Assembly: GCA_014879535.1 (NCBI GenBank)
Contig: JACSRX010000035.1
Coordinates: forward strand, 1 to 64,000
Reading direction: 5' to 3'
DNA from: Chthoniobacterales bacterium
Lineage (GTDB): Bacteria > Verrucomicrobiota > Verrucomicrobiia > Chthoniobacterales > JACTMZ01
Length of the DNA stretch: 64,000 nucleotides
Shown here: one piece after another, positions 16,888 through 24,580 of the stretch
Layout: every line of letters begins with the position of its first letter
How positions within the stretch are numbered: the first letter of the stretch is position 1
The notes under the pieces: generated by a model
Database searches by the model: none
Seen by the model: only the letters and a program-made list of their open reading frames with translations
Told to the model about the DNA's origin: nothing
Made by a program: the position numbers and the translations under genes

Positions 16888-18377
16888 AATCCATCGTCAA
16901 AATCGTCGAGCGCCGCCCGTGGTTCGGGTGGGTGCTGTATCTCGGAACTCTCGCGGCCGTGTTTGCCATCGGCCTGCTTGCCGCTTCGATCTTCGAGCGA
17001 CGACAGGAGTCGTTCCGCGTCCAGCAGGTGAGCCCGATCGCCGAATGGGAACCGCGCAACGAGGTCTGGGGGCGGAATTTTCCCCGTCAGTTCGAGTCCT
17101 ACCGCAATACGAGCCAGACCAACTTCGCCAGCAAATACGCGGGCTCCGTCACCATCGACTACCTCGCCCGCGAGCCGCAGATGGTGGTTCTCTGGGCCGG
17201 GTATCCCTTCTCACGGGACTACAAGCAGGGACGCGGGCACTACTACGCGGTCAAGGACATCCGCGACACGCTGCGGACCACCGCACCACTCCCCGGCACG
17301 TGCTGGACCTGTAAGAGCACGGACGTGCCGCGCGTGATGGCGGAGATGGGGGTGGCGGAGTTCTACAAGACAAAGTGGCAGGATCTCGGCTCCGAGATCG
17401 TCAACCACATCGGCTGCCAAGACTGCCACGACCCGAAGACGATGAACCTGCGGATCACGCGACCGGCACTAGCCGAAGCGATGGCACGCCGCGGTGAGGA
17501 CATCAACAAGGCAACCCACCAAGAGATGCGTTCGTTGGTCTGCGCCCAGTGCCACGTGGAATACTATTTCAAGGGTGAGGGCAAATACCTGACCCTCCCA
17601 TGGGACAAGGGCTTCAGCGCCGATGAAATGGAGGCCTATTACGACAGCGTTGACTTCACCGACTGGACACACGCCCTGAGCAAAGCTCCGATGCTCAAGG
17701 CTCAGCATCCGGACTACGAACTCTACAAGACCGGAATTCACGCCCAGCGAGGCGTCTCGTGCGCTGACTGTCACATGCCCTACCGCAGCGAGGGTGGCAT
17801 CAAGTTCACCGACCACCACTTGTCGAGTCCACTACGGAACATCGCGGGCTCTTGCGGGGTTTGCCATCGCGAAAGCGAGCAGGACTTGCTGCGCGATGTG
17901 ATCGCCCGGCAAGACCGCGTCAAGGAACTCATGCATCTGGCCCAAGACGAGCTGTGCCACGCCCACATCGAAGCCAAGGAGGCATGGGCTGCGGGAGCCA
18001 CGCAGAAAGAAATGGAGCCCATCCTGAAACTCATCCGCCACGCGCAGTGGCGCTGGGACTGGGTGGCCGCGGCAAACGGAGCCGGCTTCCACTCCCCCTT
18101 GGAGGCAGCGCGCGTGCTCGGCACCTCGATCCAGAAGGCCGGCATGGCACGCCGAGACCTAGCTCTTGTGCTTTCAACACACAACGTGCCCCAACCGGTG
18201 GCGATGCCGGATCTCTCGACGAAGGAACTCGCCCAAGCCTATGTCGGTCTCGATATGGCGGCCATCGAGGCTCAGAAGCTCGAATTCCTCGAAAACGTGG
18301 TGCCCCAGTGGGATGCCGAGGCCAAAGCTCGTGAGGCCAAACTTCCCGAACCCGGCGGGACCAAATCCAACTACTGA
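16884..18377 (+). CDS. nrfA: pentaheme nitrite reductase NrfA (ammonia-forming)
   Basis: A 497-aa periplasmic cytochrome c nitrite reductase that reduces nitrite to ammonium with six electrons. The catalytic heme uses the diagnostic CWTCK motif; four more hemes are CQDCH, CAQCH, CADCH and CGVCH. CAQCHVEYYF matches the conserved active-site/calcium region. An N-terminal hydrophobic helix (WVLYLGTLAAVFAIGLLAA) acts as signal or anchor. It is coupled to nrfH and followed 5 bp later by ResB/CcsA-type heme attachment genes that would be needed for the CxxCK site. Confidence 0.96.
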   Translation: MKSIVKIVERRPWFGWVLYLGTLAAVFAIGLLAASIFERRQESFRVQQVSPIAEWEPRNEVWGRNFPRQFESYRNTSQTNFASKYAGSVTIDYLAREPQMVVLWAGYPFSRDYKQGRGHYYAVKDIRDTLRTTAPLPGTCWTCKSTDVPRVMAEMGVAEFYKTKWQDLGSEIVNHIGCQDCHDPKTMNLRITRPALAEAMARRGEDINKATHQEMRSLVCAQCHVEYYFKGEGKYLTLPWDKGFSADEMEAYYDSVDFTDWTHALSKAPMLKAQHPDYELYKTGIHAQRGVSCADCHMPYRSEGGIKFTDHHLSSPLRNIAGSCGVCHRESEQDLLRDVIARQDRVKELMHLAQDELCHAHIEAKEAWAAGATQKEMEPILKLIRHAQWRWDWVAAANGAGFHSPLEAARVLGTSIQKAGMARRDLALVLSTHNVPQPVAMPDLSTKELAQAYVGLDMAAIEAQKLEFLENVVPQWDAEAKAREAKLPEPGGTKSNY

Positions 18378-18382
18378 CGACC

Positions 18383-19378
18383 ATGGAAGCAACCCTCACC
18401 TCATCAAATGATCAGCGCGCAAGAACGGGGTTCTGGTCCGGCCAACTCGGCTACGCTCAAGCAGTAATCACCGTGGCTGGCGCCGTCGGAGCCGGTTGGC
18501 TCCTCCAGTGGGCTCGATGTGGCAACGCTGTTGCTCCTCCCGCATGGCCCGTCAACATCGCCCTCCTCGGCTTGCTGGTCGGTTGGATCGGATTGCTCTC
18601 CGTCACCCGAAACCGCGTGATCGCGTGGCTTGGCGGCATTCCGCTCGCTCTGGTCAGCATGGGCGCGGTGGGTCTGCTCGCCGCGGTAGGTGGAGTCGTG
18701 CCCCAGACGGCCGATGCACCGGCGTGGGCCCGCGCAGCAGGCTTGGACAACGTCTTTAGCAGCGCCCCGTTCATCGTGGCGATGCTGCTGCTGCTCACAA
18801 ATCTGGGGCTGGCAACGCTCCGCCGCGGACGTGCCCTTGGCTGGCGGGGATGGCTGTTCTCGCTCAATCACGCCGGCCTCTGGATCCTCCTCGCCTGCGG
18901 AATGTTCGGCGCCGGAGATGTCATCCGCGCCCGCCTCATGCTGGTCGAGGGCACGGCGGAAGCACGGTTGGTGGACGACCAAGGACGCCAAGGTTACCTC
19001 CCGGTCGGTTTGTTCCTTCAGCGGTTCTACGTGGACCACTACCCGGGTGAGAACGGCGCGCCCGGACCCGCTCGAACTTTCACCGCAGAAGTGACCGTCC
19101 TGCATCCGGATGGAAGCGTCGAGGACGAGCGCATCACAGTTAACCATCCGCTGCGCCGCGCTGGCTGGACGCTCTATCTCATCAACTATGAGTTGTCGCC
19201 CGACGGCCAAACCGATCGCTGCGTGGTCGAGGCGGTCCGCGACCCATGGCTTCCTGGTGTGTATGCAGGGATTTTCCTGCTGCTGGCCGGGGCGGTCGCC
19301 ATGCTCTTCCGATCTCCCTTTGGAGAAAACTGGAGCATCCTCGGCGCGGAGAACAAAGCAGAAGGGACGGCATCATGA
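18383..19378 (+). CDS. ResB/CcsB-like cytochrome c maturation protein
   Basis: A 331-aa membrane protein with about four transmembrane segments and a periplasmic domain between the third and last (VGLFLQRFYVDHYPG ... NHPLRRAGWTLYLINYE). The NHPL...GW..Y pattern is typical of ResB-family proteins. With CcsA it forms the System II heme lyase. The next gene overlaps it (ATGA), and the pair sits directly after nrfA, like the split equivalent of NrfI. A dedicated role in attaching heme to the NrfA CxxCK site is inferred. Confidence 0.85.
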   Translation: MEATLTSSNDQRARTGFWSGQLGYAQAVITVAGAVGAGWLLQWARCGNAVAPPAWPVNIALLGLLVGWIGLLSVTRNRVIAWLGGIPLALVSMGAVGLLAAVGGVVPQTADAPAWARAAGLDNVFSSAPFIVAMLLLLTNLGLATLRRGRALGWRGWLFSLNHAGLWILLACGMFGAGDVIRARLMLVEGTAEARLVDDQGRQGYLPVGLFLQRFYVDHYPGENGAPGPARTFTAEVTVLHPDGSVEDERITVNHPLRRAGWTLYLINYELSPDGQTDRCVVEAVRDPWLPGVYAGIFLLLAGAVAMLFRSPFGENWSILGAENKAEGTAS

Positions 19379-20148
19379 GCAGCCTTTTGTGGTTTCCCGG
19401 ATTTGCTATGACCGCCGGAGCTTGCTGGATTGCAGGACTCTCCTTGCGAGCCGCAGGACGTTTGCGGGGCGGAACGCTCATCTATCTCGGAGGCATCCTG
19501 GTGCTGGCCATCTATCTGGCACTACTATGGCAGCACCTCGAACGCCCTCCGATGCGAACTCTCGGAGAAACCCGTCTGTGGTATTCTCTCTTGCTGCCAG
19601 CCGTGGCGCTGCTTCTCGCGGCGCGCTGGGCCATTGGCTGGCCCCTAGCCTATGGGGCAGGTATGGCTGGCGTTTTCCTCACGATCAATCTCATGCGCCC
19701 CGAGGCCTTCGACAAGGTGCTCATGCCAGCCCTGCAGAGTCCTTGGTTCGTCCCGCATGTGGTCGTTTACATCCTCGCCTATGCGTTCCTCAGTGCATCG
19801 GCGCTCGGAGGCGTGCGATTTCTCCTTGGACGGCATGATGTGCTTCCCGCATGCGACCGTGCCGTGTGGATCGGGCTCGCCCTCCTCACCATGGGACTAC
19901 TGTTCGGGGCACTGTGGGCGAAGGAGGCGTGGGGTCATTACTGGACCTGGGACCCAAAGGAGACATGGGCTTTCCTCACTTGGGCGATCTACCTCGCCTA
20001 CATCCACATCCGAGTGCAACACCCCACTGCACAGCGCACCGCGGCCCTTTTCCTGCTCTCCGCCGCAATCGTCCTCGGCGTGTGCTGGTTTGGAGTGAAC
20101 TACCTTCCCTCGGCCGCCAGCAGCGTTCACACCTACACCCAGCCGTGA
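19375..20148 (+). CDS. ccsA: CcsA-like cytochrome c maturation protein (heme handling)
   Basis: The real start is ATG 19375 in the ATGA overlap with the ResB-like stop, not the track start at 19246. The 257-aa product has about eight transmembrane helices and the tryptophan-rich WWD-type segment AWGHYWTWDPKETWAFLTW, which binds heme in CcsA/CcmC-family proteins, plus flanking histidines (VPHVVVY, YIHIR). It would complete the System II synthase for NrfH and NrfA. The following MOSC gene overlaps its stop. Confidence 0.9.
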   Translation: MSSLLWFPGFAMTAGACWIAGLSLRAAGRLRGGTLIYLGGILVLAIYLALLWQHLERPPMRTLGETRLWYSLLLPAVALLLAARWAIGWPLAYGAGMAGVFLTINLMRPEAFDKVLMPALQSPWFVPHVVVYILAYAFLSASALGGVRFLLGRHDVLPACDRAVWIGLALLTMGLLFGALWAKEAWGHYWTWDPKETWAFLTWAIYLAYIHIRVQHPTAQRTAALFLLSAAIVLGVCWFGVNYLPSAASSVHTYTQP

Positions 20149-20606
20149 TTCGTCACCTCTACATCTCGCCAGGTCATAACTTCTTCGGCCACCACGGCCA
20201 ACCACCGGGCAGTCATCCCATGATCGAGGTGCCGCGTGTCGAATGTGTCATGAATCTCGGTTTGCGTGGCGACCGCTTCTTCGCCTACAAGCCCGACTAC
20301 AAAGGCCAAGTGACTTTCTTTCGATACGAAGACCTGACCGCCATGTGGGATCAATTGGCCGTGCCGCCGAGCGAACGCAAGCCTTGCGCCACCCGACGCA
20401 ATGTCCTGATCGAGGGGGTCGATTTGCAGAGCCTCATCGGACGCGAGTTCGATCTGCAGGGAATCCGGTTTCTCGGCACCGAGGAATGCCGTCCATGCTA
20501 CTGGATGAACGGAGCCATCCATCCCGAGGCGGAGGCATGGATGGGCGGCCGTGGCGGCCTGAGGGCCAAAATCCTGACCAACGGATGGCTCGTCAGCGGC
20601 GTCTAA
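20145..20606 (+). CDS. MOSC-domain protein (molybdenum/sulfur carrier type)
   Basis: GTG 20145 overlaps the ccsA stop and gives a 153-aa protein beginning VIRHLYISPGHNFFG. The conserved pattern GREFDLQGIRFLGTEECRPCYWM and RGGLRAKILTNG is that of MOSC domains, which handle sulfur for the molybdenum cofactor; the cysteine in ECRPC is the candidate sulfur carrier. Its place between cytochrome maturation genes and mobA ties it to cofactor supply for the nitrate reductase. The ORF-track start at 19851 is a shadow of ccsA. Confidence 0.8.
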   Translation: MIRHLYISPGHNFFGHHGQPPGSHPMIEVPRVECVMNLGLRGDRFFAYKPDYKGQVTFFRYEDLTAMWDQLAVPPSERKPCATRRNVLIEGVDLQSLIGREFDLQGIRFLGTEECRPCYWMNGAIHPEAEAWMGGRGGLRAKILTNGWLVSGV

Positions 20607-20617
20607 TCCCAACCTCC

Positions 20618-21202
20618 ATGAACACCCAAACTCCTCTCTGGGGATTGCTCGTGGCAGGTGGCCGCTCCCAGCGCATGGGCCAAGACAAGGCACTGATCGA
20701 GGTGGATGGCCTTCCGCTCTGGCGAAGACAACTCGAGTTGCTCTCCACCGCATGTTCCCAAGTCGCCGTGGCGGCCCCCGTCCGGCCTCAATGGCTAACC
20801 AGCGAAATCCACCTTGTCCCCGACGCTGAAGGCGCCCATGGACCGCTCGCCGGCCTGATCGCAGGACTGCGTTGGGCTGACGGCGGAGGCGCACGAGGAC
20901 TGCTTGCACTGGCCGTCGATCTCCCGCGACTGGACGCAGCGCTTCTTCAAGAGTTAGTCACGGAGCGTGTCAATGGATGCGGCATCGTCTGCCGCACCCA
21001 GTGGGGTTTTGAGCCACTTTGCGCTTTGTATCCCACCGAGGCGCTGCCCTGCGCTGAGGAGCAGGCCAAGGCAGGTGACTGGAAGATGCAAAACCTGGTA
21101 GCGCGTCTCGTGGATGAAGAGAGGCTGAAAGTCCGCCACCTCTCGGAGTCAGAAACCCTGCTCCTGCTCAACATTAACACGCCAAGCGACTGGGCGAGAT
21201 AA
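20618..21202 (+). CDS. mobA: molybdenum cofactor guanylyltransferase MobA
   Basis: A 194-aa nucleotidyltransferase starting at ATG 20618 (MNTQTPLWGLLVAGG). The GTP-binding signature LVAGGRSQRMGQDKALIEVDG and the later GPLAGLIAGL and LALAVDLPRLD motifs are typical of MobA. It attaches GMP to molybdopterin to form MGD, the cofactor of the NasA/NarB-type enzyme encoded upstream. It is the last gene of the DNRA operon. The next gene starts beyond a 146-bp gap, on the opposite strand and in the phage-like style. Confidence 0.92.
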   Translation: MNTQTPLWGLLVAGGRSQRMGQDKALIEVDGLPLWRRQLELLSTACSQVAVAAPVRPQWLTSEIHLVPDAEGAHGPLAGLIAGLRWADGGGARGLLALAVDLPRLDAALLQELVTERVNGCGIVCRTQWGFEPLCALYPTEALPCAEEQAKAGDWKMQNLVARLVDEERLKVRHLSESETLLLLNINTPSDWAR

Positions 21203-21348
21203 TTACGCCAAACGGATCAACCATCGCAGATTGGCCCGCTGCACCACCGCCCCCTCAATCCTCGTAACTCCCACCCCTCCGGAGCTTGGTCTTCACGCTC
21301 GCGCTCACCGGCACCACCTTGTCGATCTCGAGGTTCTGCTGAACGCGG
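21203..21348. other. junction between DNRA island and phage-like block
   Basis: No complete gene is visible. On the minus strand, just past the stop at 21349, another frame reads DRVQQNLEIDKVVPVSASVK and ends about 100 bp later. It looks protein-like but lacks a start, so the upstream gene may carry a frameshift. No tRNA or direct repeat marking the island boundary was found. Confidence 0.3.
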
Positions 21349-21690
21349 TCATGACCGCCGCACGAACAAGCACATGCACCGCCCGTCCGACACGAGCATG
21401 ATCGGCACGAGTTCCGGCCCCGCCGCGGGGATGTGCTTGGCGCCCGGCCAACCGTGGTCGAGGAGCTTGTTCGCCTGAGCGCGGGGCAGTGTCAGCGTGA
21501 ACGCGGGGATCGATCCCTGCTCGGCGATGATGTTGCGTTTCTCGGCGGTCTGCGGGCTCAGCTCCTTGGCCATCGCGTAGCCCTCGCGGTCTTCGAGGTC
21601 GAGGATCACAAACACCGTGTCCGCCTTGGTCACGGCGAACGCGGCCAGGTCGCGGTGGTAATCCACGAGGGCTTTCTGCCGCGGGGTCAT
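21349..21690 (-). CDS. hypothetical phage-type protein, 113 aa
   Basis: Start at ATG 21690 is fixed by an ideal GGAGGTGG ribosome-binding site; the track start 21741 is too early. The sequence (FAVTKADTVFVILDLEDREGYAMAKELS) has a beta-alpha pattern but no recognised family. It ends in VRRS with a protein-like continuation in another frame, so a 3' frameshift is possible. It is the last gene of a minus-strand run of tightly coupled small genes. Confidence 0.65.
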   Translation of the reverse strand: MTPRQKALVDYHRDLAAFAVTKADTVFVILDLEDREGYAMAKELSPQTAEKRNIIAEQGSIPAFTLTLPRAQANKLLDHGWPGAKHIPAAGPELVPIMLVSDGRCMCLFVRRS

Positions 21691-21932
21691 CGCGCCACCT
21701 CCTTCTCGAAGATTGCCAACTCGCCCTCGGTCCTCACCCACCGGTAGCCCTTGGCGAGCAAGTCGCGCACGGCCTCCGTGTCGCGGTCTTGGCTCACGTA
21801 GGAATCGGGCGGCATGGGGCGGGCGGTCACGGCCCTCAGAGCCTCGGCGCTCACCGTGGCGTAATCAAACCGCCTCCGCCGCGGCACTTCCGCCAGCGCC
21901 CGGGCCAGCATGTAGGCATCGCGCTCGTTCAT
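21687..21932 (-). CDS. hypothetical phage-type protein, 81 aa
   Basis: Starts at ATG 21932 (MNERDAYMLARALAEV) behind GGAGGCG, and overlaps both neighbours by ATGA junctions. A small helical protein with a C-terminal strand (GYRWVRTEGELAIFEKEV). Function unknown; part of the minus-strand operon. Confidence 0.65.
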   Translation of the reverse strand: MNERDAYMLARALAEVPRRRRFDYATVSAEALRAVTARPMPPDSYVSQDRDTEAVRDLLAKGYRWVRTEGELAIFEKEVAR

Positions 21933-22222
21933 GGCCGCGCCTCCTCCCTGTCTCGCGCCGTCCAGTAGTCGGCTTCGGCATTCGCCAAGGCCTCCCACTT
22001 GTCCATCTCCACCCGCAGGCTCTCCACCTGCTCGGGCGACTTGACCAGCCCGTGGCCGTTCTCGGTGTCGTAGCACTGCGGATCGCCCTGGCACCCGCAC
22101 ACGGGGCACTCGGGGCAGATGCACCGGTCCACATCCTTCCCGCACACGTCGCACGGGCGGTCCTCATCCCACGGCGTGCCGCTGCACCCCGGCGGGTAAC
22201 TCCATCCGAAGATTCCGCTCAT
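21929..22222 (-). CDS. cysteine-rich zinc-finger-like protein, 97 aa
   Basis: The N-terminal half has clustered cysteines (CDVCGKDVDRCICPECPVCGC), a pattern suited to binding one or two zinc ions, followed by a helical tail (EQVESLRVEMDKWEALANAEADYW). Typical of small phage nucleic-acid or scaffold proteins; target unknown. Overlaps the preceding and following genes by 4 bases or nearly so. Confidence 0.7.
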   Translation of the reverse strand: MSGIFGWSYPPGCSGTPWDEDRPCDVCGKDVDRCICPECPVCGCQGDPQCYDTENGHGLVKSPEQVESLRVEMDKWEALANAEADYWTARDREEARP

Positions 22223-22226
22223 GGGG

Positions 22227-23150
22227 TCAGTTCAGGCTGAGGGTTGCGTTGTCGCGGCCCGCGTGGGCGCGTTTGCTGGCCTGCACCCGGCGGATCTGCC
22301 CAAGGAGCATCTCCTCGGTCACCCGCCAGTTCGCCGGATCGGGATCAACCGACCCCGCCTCCATCGCATTCAGGCACACGTTGAGCAGGTCGCCGCCCGA
22401 CAACCCGTGGGCCGCCGAGGCGATTCCGCGCATATTCTCCGGCACACGCTCGGGATTCGGCAGATGCAGCCGCAGGAGCGCCTCCCGCATGGCCGTGTCT
22501 GGCAGCCGGAACTCAATATGGCGGGCGATGCGCCGGAGCATGGCCTCGTCGTAGTTGCCGAACAGGTTCGTCGTCATGACCACCACTCCGCCGAACCGGT
22601 CCAACTCCTGCATGAGCGTGTTCCGGTTCTGGTTGATCGACGTGGAGCACGACTCGCCAGAGGCCACCCGGCGGCTCACCAGCGAATCGGCCTCGTCGAA
22701 GAACAGCACGGCATCGGCCTCGCGGGCCTGCTTGAACGCCATCACGATGTGCTTCGCGGTGTCGCCGAGGTATTTGCTCACGATGGCGCTGTAGTCCACC
22801 TGATACAGCGGCTTGCTCAACTCCAGCGCGAGCCCCAGGGCGGCCCGTGTCTTCCCCGTCCCCGGCGGGCCGTAGAAGTTCAGGATGCATCGCCCCGCCA
22901 TCGGGCGGATCTGGCTCAGCTTCCACACCTCCTCCATCTGCTCAGCCATCGCCAGGCTGCGCAGAGCGGTGGCGATCTCCGAGCGGGCTTCCTCGTGCAG
23001 CACGAGGCGGCTCAGTTCGTGGCGCGGCTCGGGCACCAGCATCACGCCAACTTCGGGCGGCTCATAGTCCCGGCGCCTGCGGCGCGGGTTGCGGTGGTCT
23101 TCCGCGGGCAACTGCTCGTCACCCATCGGGATTTCGTTCATGTCAGGCAT
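22227..23150 (-). CDS. AAA+ ATPase of the spastin/FtsH-like classic clade
   Basis: A 307-aa protein starting at ATG 23150 with GGAG upstream. Walker A is FYGPPGTGKTRAA, Walker B is AVLFFDEADSLVSRR, sensor-1 is VVVMTTNLFGNYDEAMLRR, and arginine fingers follow in RRIARHIEF. The C-terminal small AAA domain contains ASAAHGLSGGDLLNVCLNA. It is a stand-alone ATPase, such as phage-encoded remodellers of replication or capsid complexes. It overlaps the upstream 90-aa gene by 8 bases. Confidence 0.88.
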   Translation of the reverse strand: MPDMNEIPMGDEQLPAEDHRNPRRRRRDYEPPEVGVMLVPEPRHELSRLVLHEEARSEIATALRSLAMAEQMEEVWKLSQIRPMAGRCILNFYGPPGTGKTRAALGLALELSKPLYQVDYSAIVSKYLGDTAKHIVMAFKQAREADAVLFFDEADSLVSRRVASGESCSTSINQNRNTLMQELDRFGGVVVMTTNLFGNYDEAMLRRIARHIEFRLPDTAMREALLRLHLPNPERVPENMRGIASAAHGLSGGDLLNVCLNAMEAGSVDPDPANWRVTEEMLLGQIRRVQASKRAHAGRDNATLSLN

Positions 23151-23415
23151 GGTCTTGGTCTCCTTGTTCGGTTTCGGTTGGCCGCGCCCCGTGACTACGC
23201 GACTTGCGTAGTGTGGGACGCAGAAAAGCGGGTTCAATCATCTCGGCACTCACGGCCTCCTGCGGGCGGATCGTGCCGTGCGGCCACTCAAGGGGCGAAA
23301 TCACGCCCCGGTCGCCGTTCCACTCGACGATCACATGGACCGGCTCGCCCCCGCCGTCCCACTCAGGGCGGATGCGGACAGAGTCGCCGACTTGGTAGGT
23401 GGGCTTGTTCATCAT
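23143..23415 (-). CDS. hypothetical protein, 90 aa, SH3-like beta barrel
   Basis: Starts in the ATGA overlap with the next upstream gene. The N-terminal 55 residues (YQVGDSVRIRPEWDGGGEPVHVIVEWNG) look like an SH3/KOW-type small barrel often found in phage proteins binding nucleic acid. The C-terminal tail is charged and overlaps the AAA start. The DNA for LRKSRSH contains the palindrome CTACGC-GACTT-GCGTAG also found upstream of the glutamine amidotransferase. Confidence 0.65.
   Translation of the reverse strand: MMNKPTYQVGDSVRIRPEWDGGGEPVHVIVEWNGDRGVISPLEWPHGTIRPQEAVSAEMIEPAFLRPTLRKSRSHGARPTETEQGDQDHA
23195..23211. promoter_or_regulatory. repeated palindrome CTACGCGACTTGCGTAG (copy 1)
   Basis: A 6-5-6 inverted repeat about 45 bp upstream of the AAA ATPase start. 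An identical copy lies at 26790-26806, 38 bp before the glutamine amidotransferase start. Related half-matching sequences lie at about 57214-57228 and 60634-60648. May be an operator or RNA hairpin. Confidence 0.4.
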
Positions 23416-23657
23416 TCGTCCCCCTCGACGCCCATGCGCAGGGTGTCGGCGATTTCCTCGTCCTCAGCGTCGCAGACTCCCTCCGCGAGTTGTTCGCGCA
23501 CGGACTGCAATGCAGCGTTGCTCTTGCGGCCAGCAAGCACATCGCTCAGGAGTTGCTGTTGGTCGGCAGCGGGCAGGGCGGCAAAGCTGCTCAGGGCAGC
23601 AAGGAAGCAGCCCGCGCTCGTGGTTTCGTCGATCGTGGTGGTGTTGGTTTTCATCAT
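23412..23657 (-). CDS. hypothetical protein, 81 aa
   Basis: A small acidic helical protein (GCFLAALSSFAALPAADQQQLLSDVL) preceded by an AGAGGACAAGGG leader and start ATG 23657. It is the first gene of a minus-strand operon. Its upstream region shares a conserved leader with the genes starting at 57455 and 58984, which supports the start and links these operons. Function unknown. Confidence 0.65.
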   Translation of the reverse strand: MMKTNTTTIDETTSAGCFLAALSSFAALPAADQQQLLSDVLAGRKSNAALQSVREQLAEGVCDAEDEEIADTLRMGVEGDE

Positions 23658-23790
23658 GCCCTTGTCCTCTCGCGGACAGCCGCGCTGAGTCCATCAGTAT
23701 TTTTCACCATTTTTCGGGCGTCTCGGGCGGCCGTTTCCGTGAGGGGAGGAAGGAGTGAGAAGGCCGCGTTTATCAGGCGTGGAGGACGTT
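23658..23790 (-). promoter_or_regulatory. shared phage promoter/leader module (site 1)
   Basis: Upstream of the 23657 start, the minus strand carries the same leader as the genes at 57455 and 58984 (CTGATGGACTCAG, then a GAGAGG-type ribosome-binding region). Beyond it lies the TATTTTTCACCATT element (plus-strand reading) and then GCGTTTATCAGGCGTGG, both also found at about 30.5 and 56.2 kb. The GTTGGCATGG element present at the other sites is missing here. Confidence 0.6.
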
Positions 23791-23869
23791 GCCGCCGTGC
23801 GCGGGATGGTGAGGGTATCGAACTTGACGACACGCCGATTGTCGCAGCCTGGCGGTTCGGCTATGAAAC

Positions 23870-24265
23870 ATGTCTATGACCGAGGACGCGCAAAGATTCC
23901 AAGAAGTTATCAAGAAACTTCACCCAAGCCACACCGACAACGATGTGTTCTTGCTCGTTCTGGCGTTGGTCTACCGAGACCATCCAAACGACTTTGATCG
24001 CATCGACGCCTGCAACACGGGCACTAAGCGTGTCTATTTCTCGACCAGCAAGGAACAGATCGAAAAATCCGGGCGCAATACTCACCCGCAGCAGATTCCC
24101 GCTTCACCTTACTACGCATTTACAAACGAGAACACGCAGCGGAAGCGCAGCATCATTGATCAGGTGCTTACGCTCTTTGGATACTCTCACGATGCGCGAG
24201 CGGTCGTCAGAGAGGCATTCGACAAGATCGTAGCTGCAAGAAGATTGGTCGAGGGCCTGCTCTAA
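23870..24265 (+). CDS. SeqA-like hemimethylated-DNA-binding protein
   Basis: This 131-aa plus-strand gene sits alone among minus-strand phage genes. From about residue 50 it resembles the C-terminal domain of SeqA: KRVYFSTSKEQIEKSG, then IPASPYYAFTNENTQRKR, corresponding to the SeqA stretch with the DNA-contacting asparagines in TNTNTGRK. In gammaproteobacteria SeqA binds hemimethylated GATC and delays re-initiation. This protein lacks the SeqA N-terminal oligomerisation segment and has a different N-terminus of about 45 residues. A role in sensing methylation state on a mobile element is inferred. A DNA methyltransferase is encoded at 54.1-55.1 kb. Confidence 0.78.
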   Translation: MSMTEDAQRFQEVIKKLHPSHTDNDVFLLVLALVYRDHPNDFDRIDACNTGTKRVYFSTSKEQIEKSGRNTHPQQIPASPYYAFTNENTQRKRSIIDQVLTLFGYSHDARAVVREAFDKIVAARRLVEGLL

Positions 24266-24268
24266 CAA

Positions 24269-24580
24269 TCAGCCTCTTGCAGACCACGGCCCGTAGTGGC
24301 CGGTTTCGAGCATCTGCCGCGCCGCCTCGACAAACGTGTAGCGCTCGACCGGCTCGGTGACTTCTCCGGCGGCGTAGTAAACCGACTTCCTCGCCACCAC
24401 GAACCGCCCGTTGCTCGGATCGATCACCACATCGCCGATCTCCACCCACGCGTGCCCGTAGCGCACGCCGGCAATCGGCCCCTGCCCCGTCACCTTGCCA
24501 TGCACGAGCCACACTCCCGGCCAACTGCGGTGGGCATACAGGAGCTTCGCCGCGGCTTCGTAGCAGTCGCCCCGCCTCAT
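24269..24580 (-). CDS. transglutaminase-like/papain-fold phage protein, 103 aa
   Basis: Start ATG 24580 follows GGAGGCG. The order of candidate catalytic residues is that of a transglutaminase-like cysteine protein: DCYEAAAKLL (Cys), YGHAWVEIGD (His) and VVIDPSNGRF (Asp). Such compact proteins can be peptidases, amidases or acyl-transfer enzymes. Overlaps the clamp-loader-like AAA gene. Interesting next to amidoligase-type genes elsewhere in the window; substrate unknown. Confidence 0.6.
   Translation of the reverse strand: MRRGDCYEAAAKLLYAHRSWPGVWLVHGKVTGQGPIAGVRYGHAWVEIGDVVIDPSNGRFVVARKSVYYAAGEVTEPVERYTFVEAARQMLETGHYGPWSARG

Noticed and set aside
22221-23879. 552-aa plus-strand ORF opposite the AAA ATPase
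   Set aside because: It is antisense to clear AAA motifs on the minus strand and reads as a high-GC shadow with His/Arg/Gly-rich sequence.
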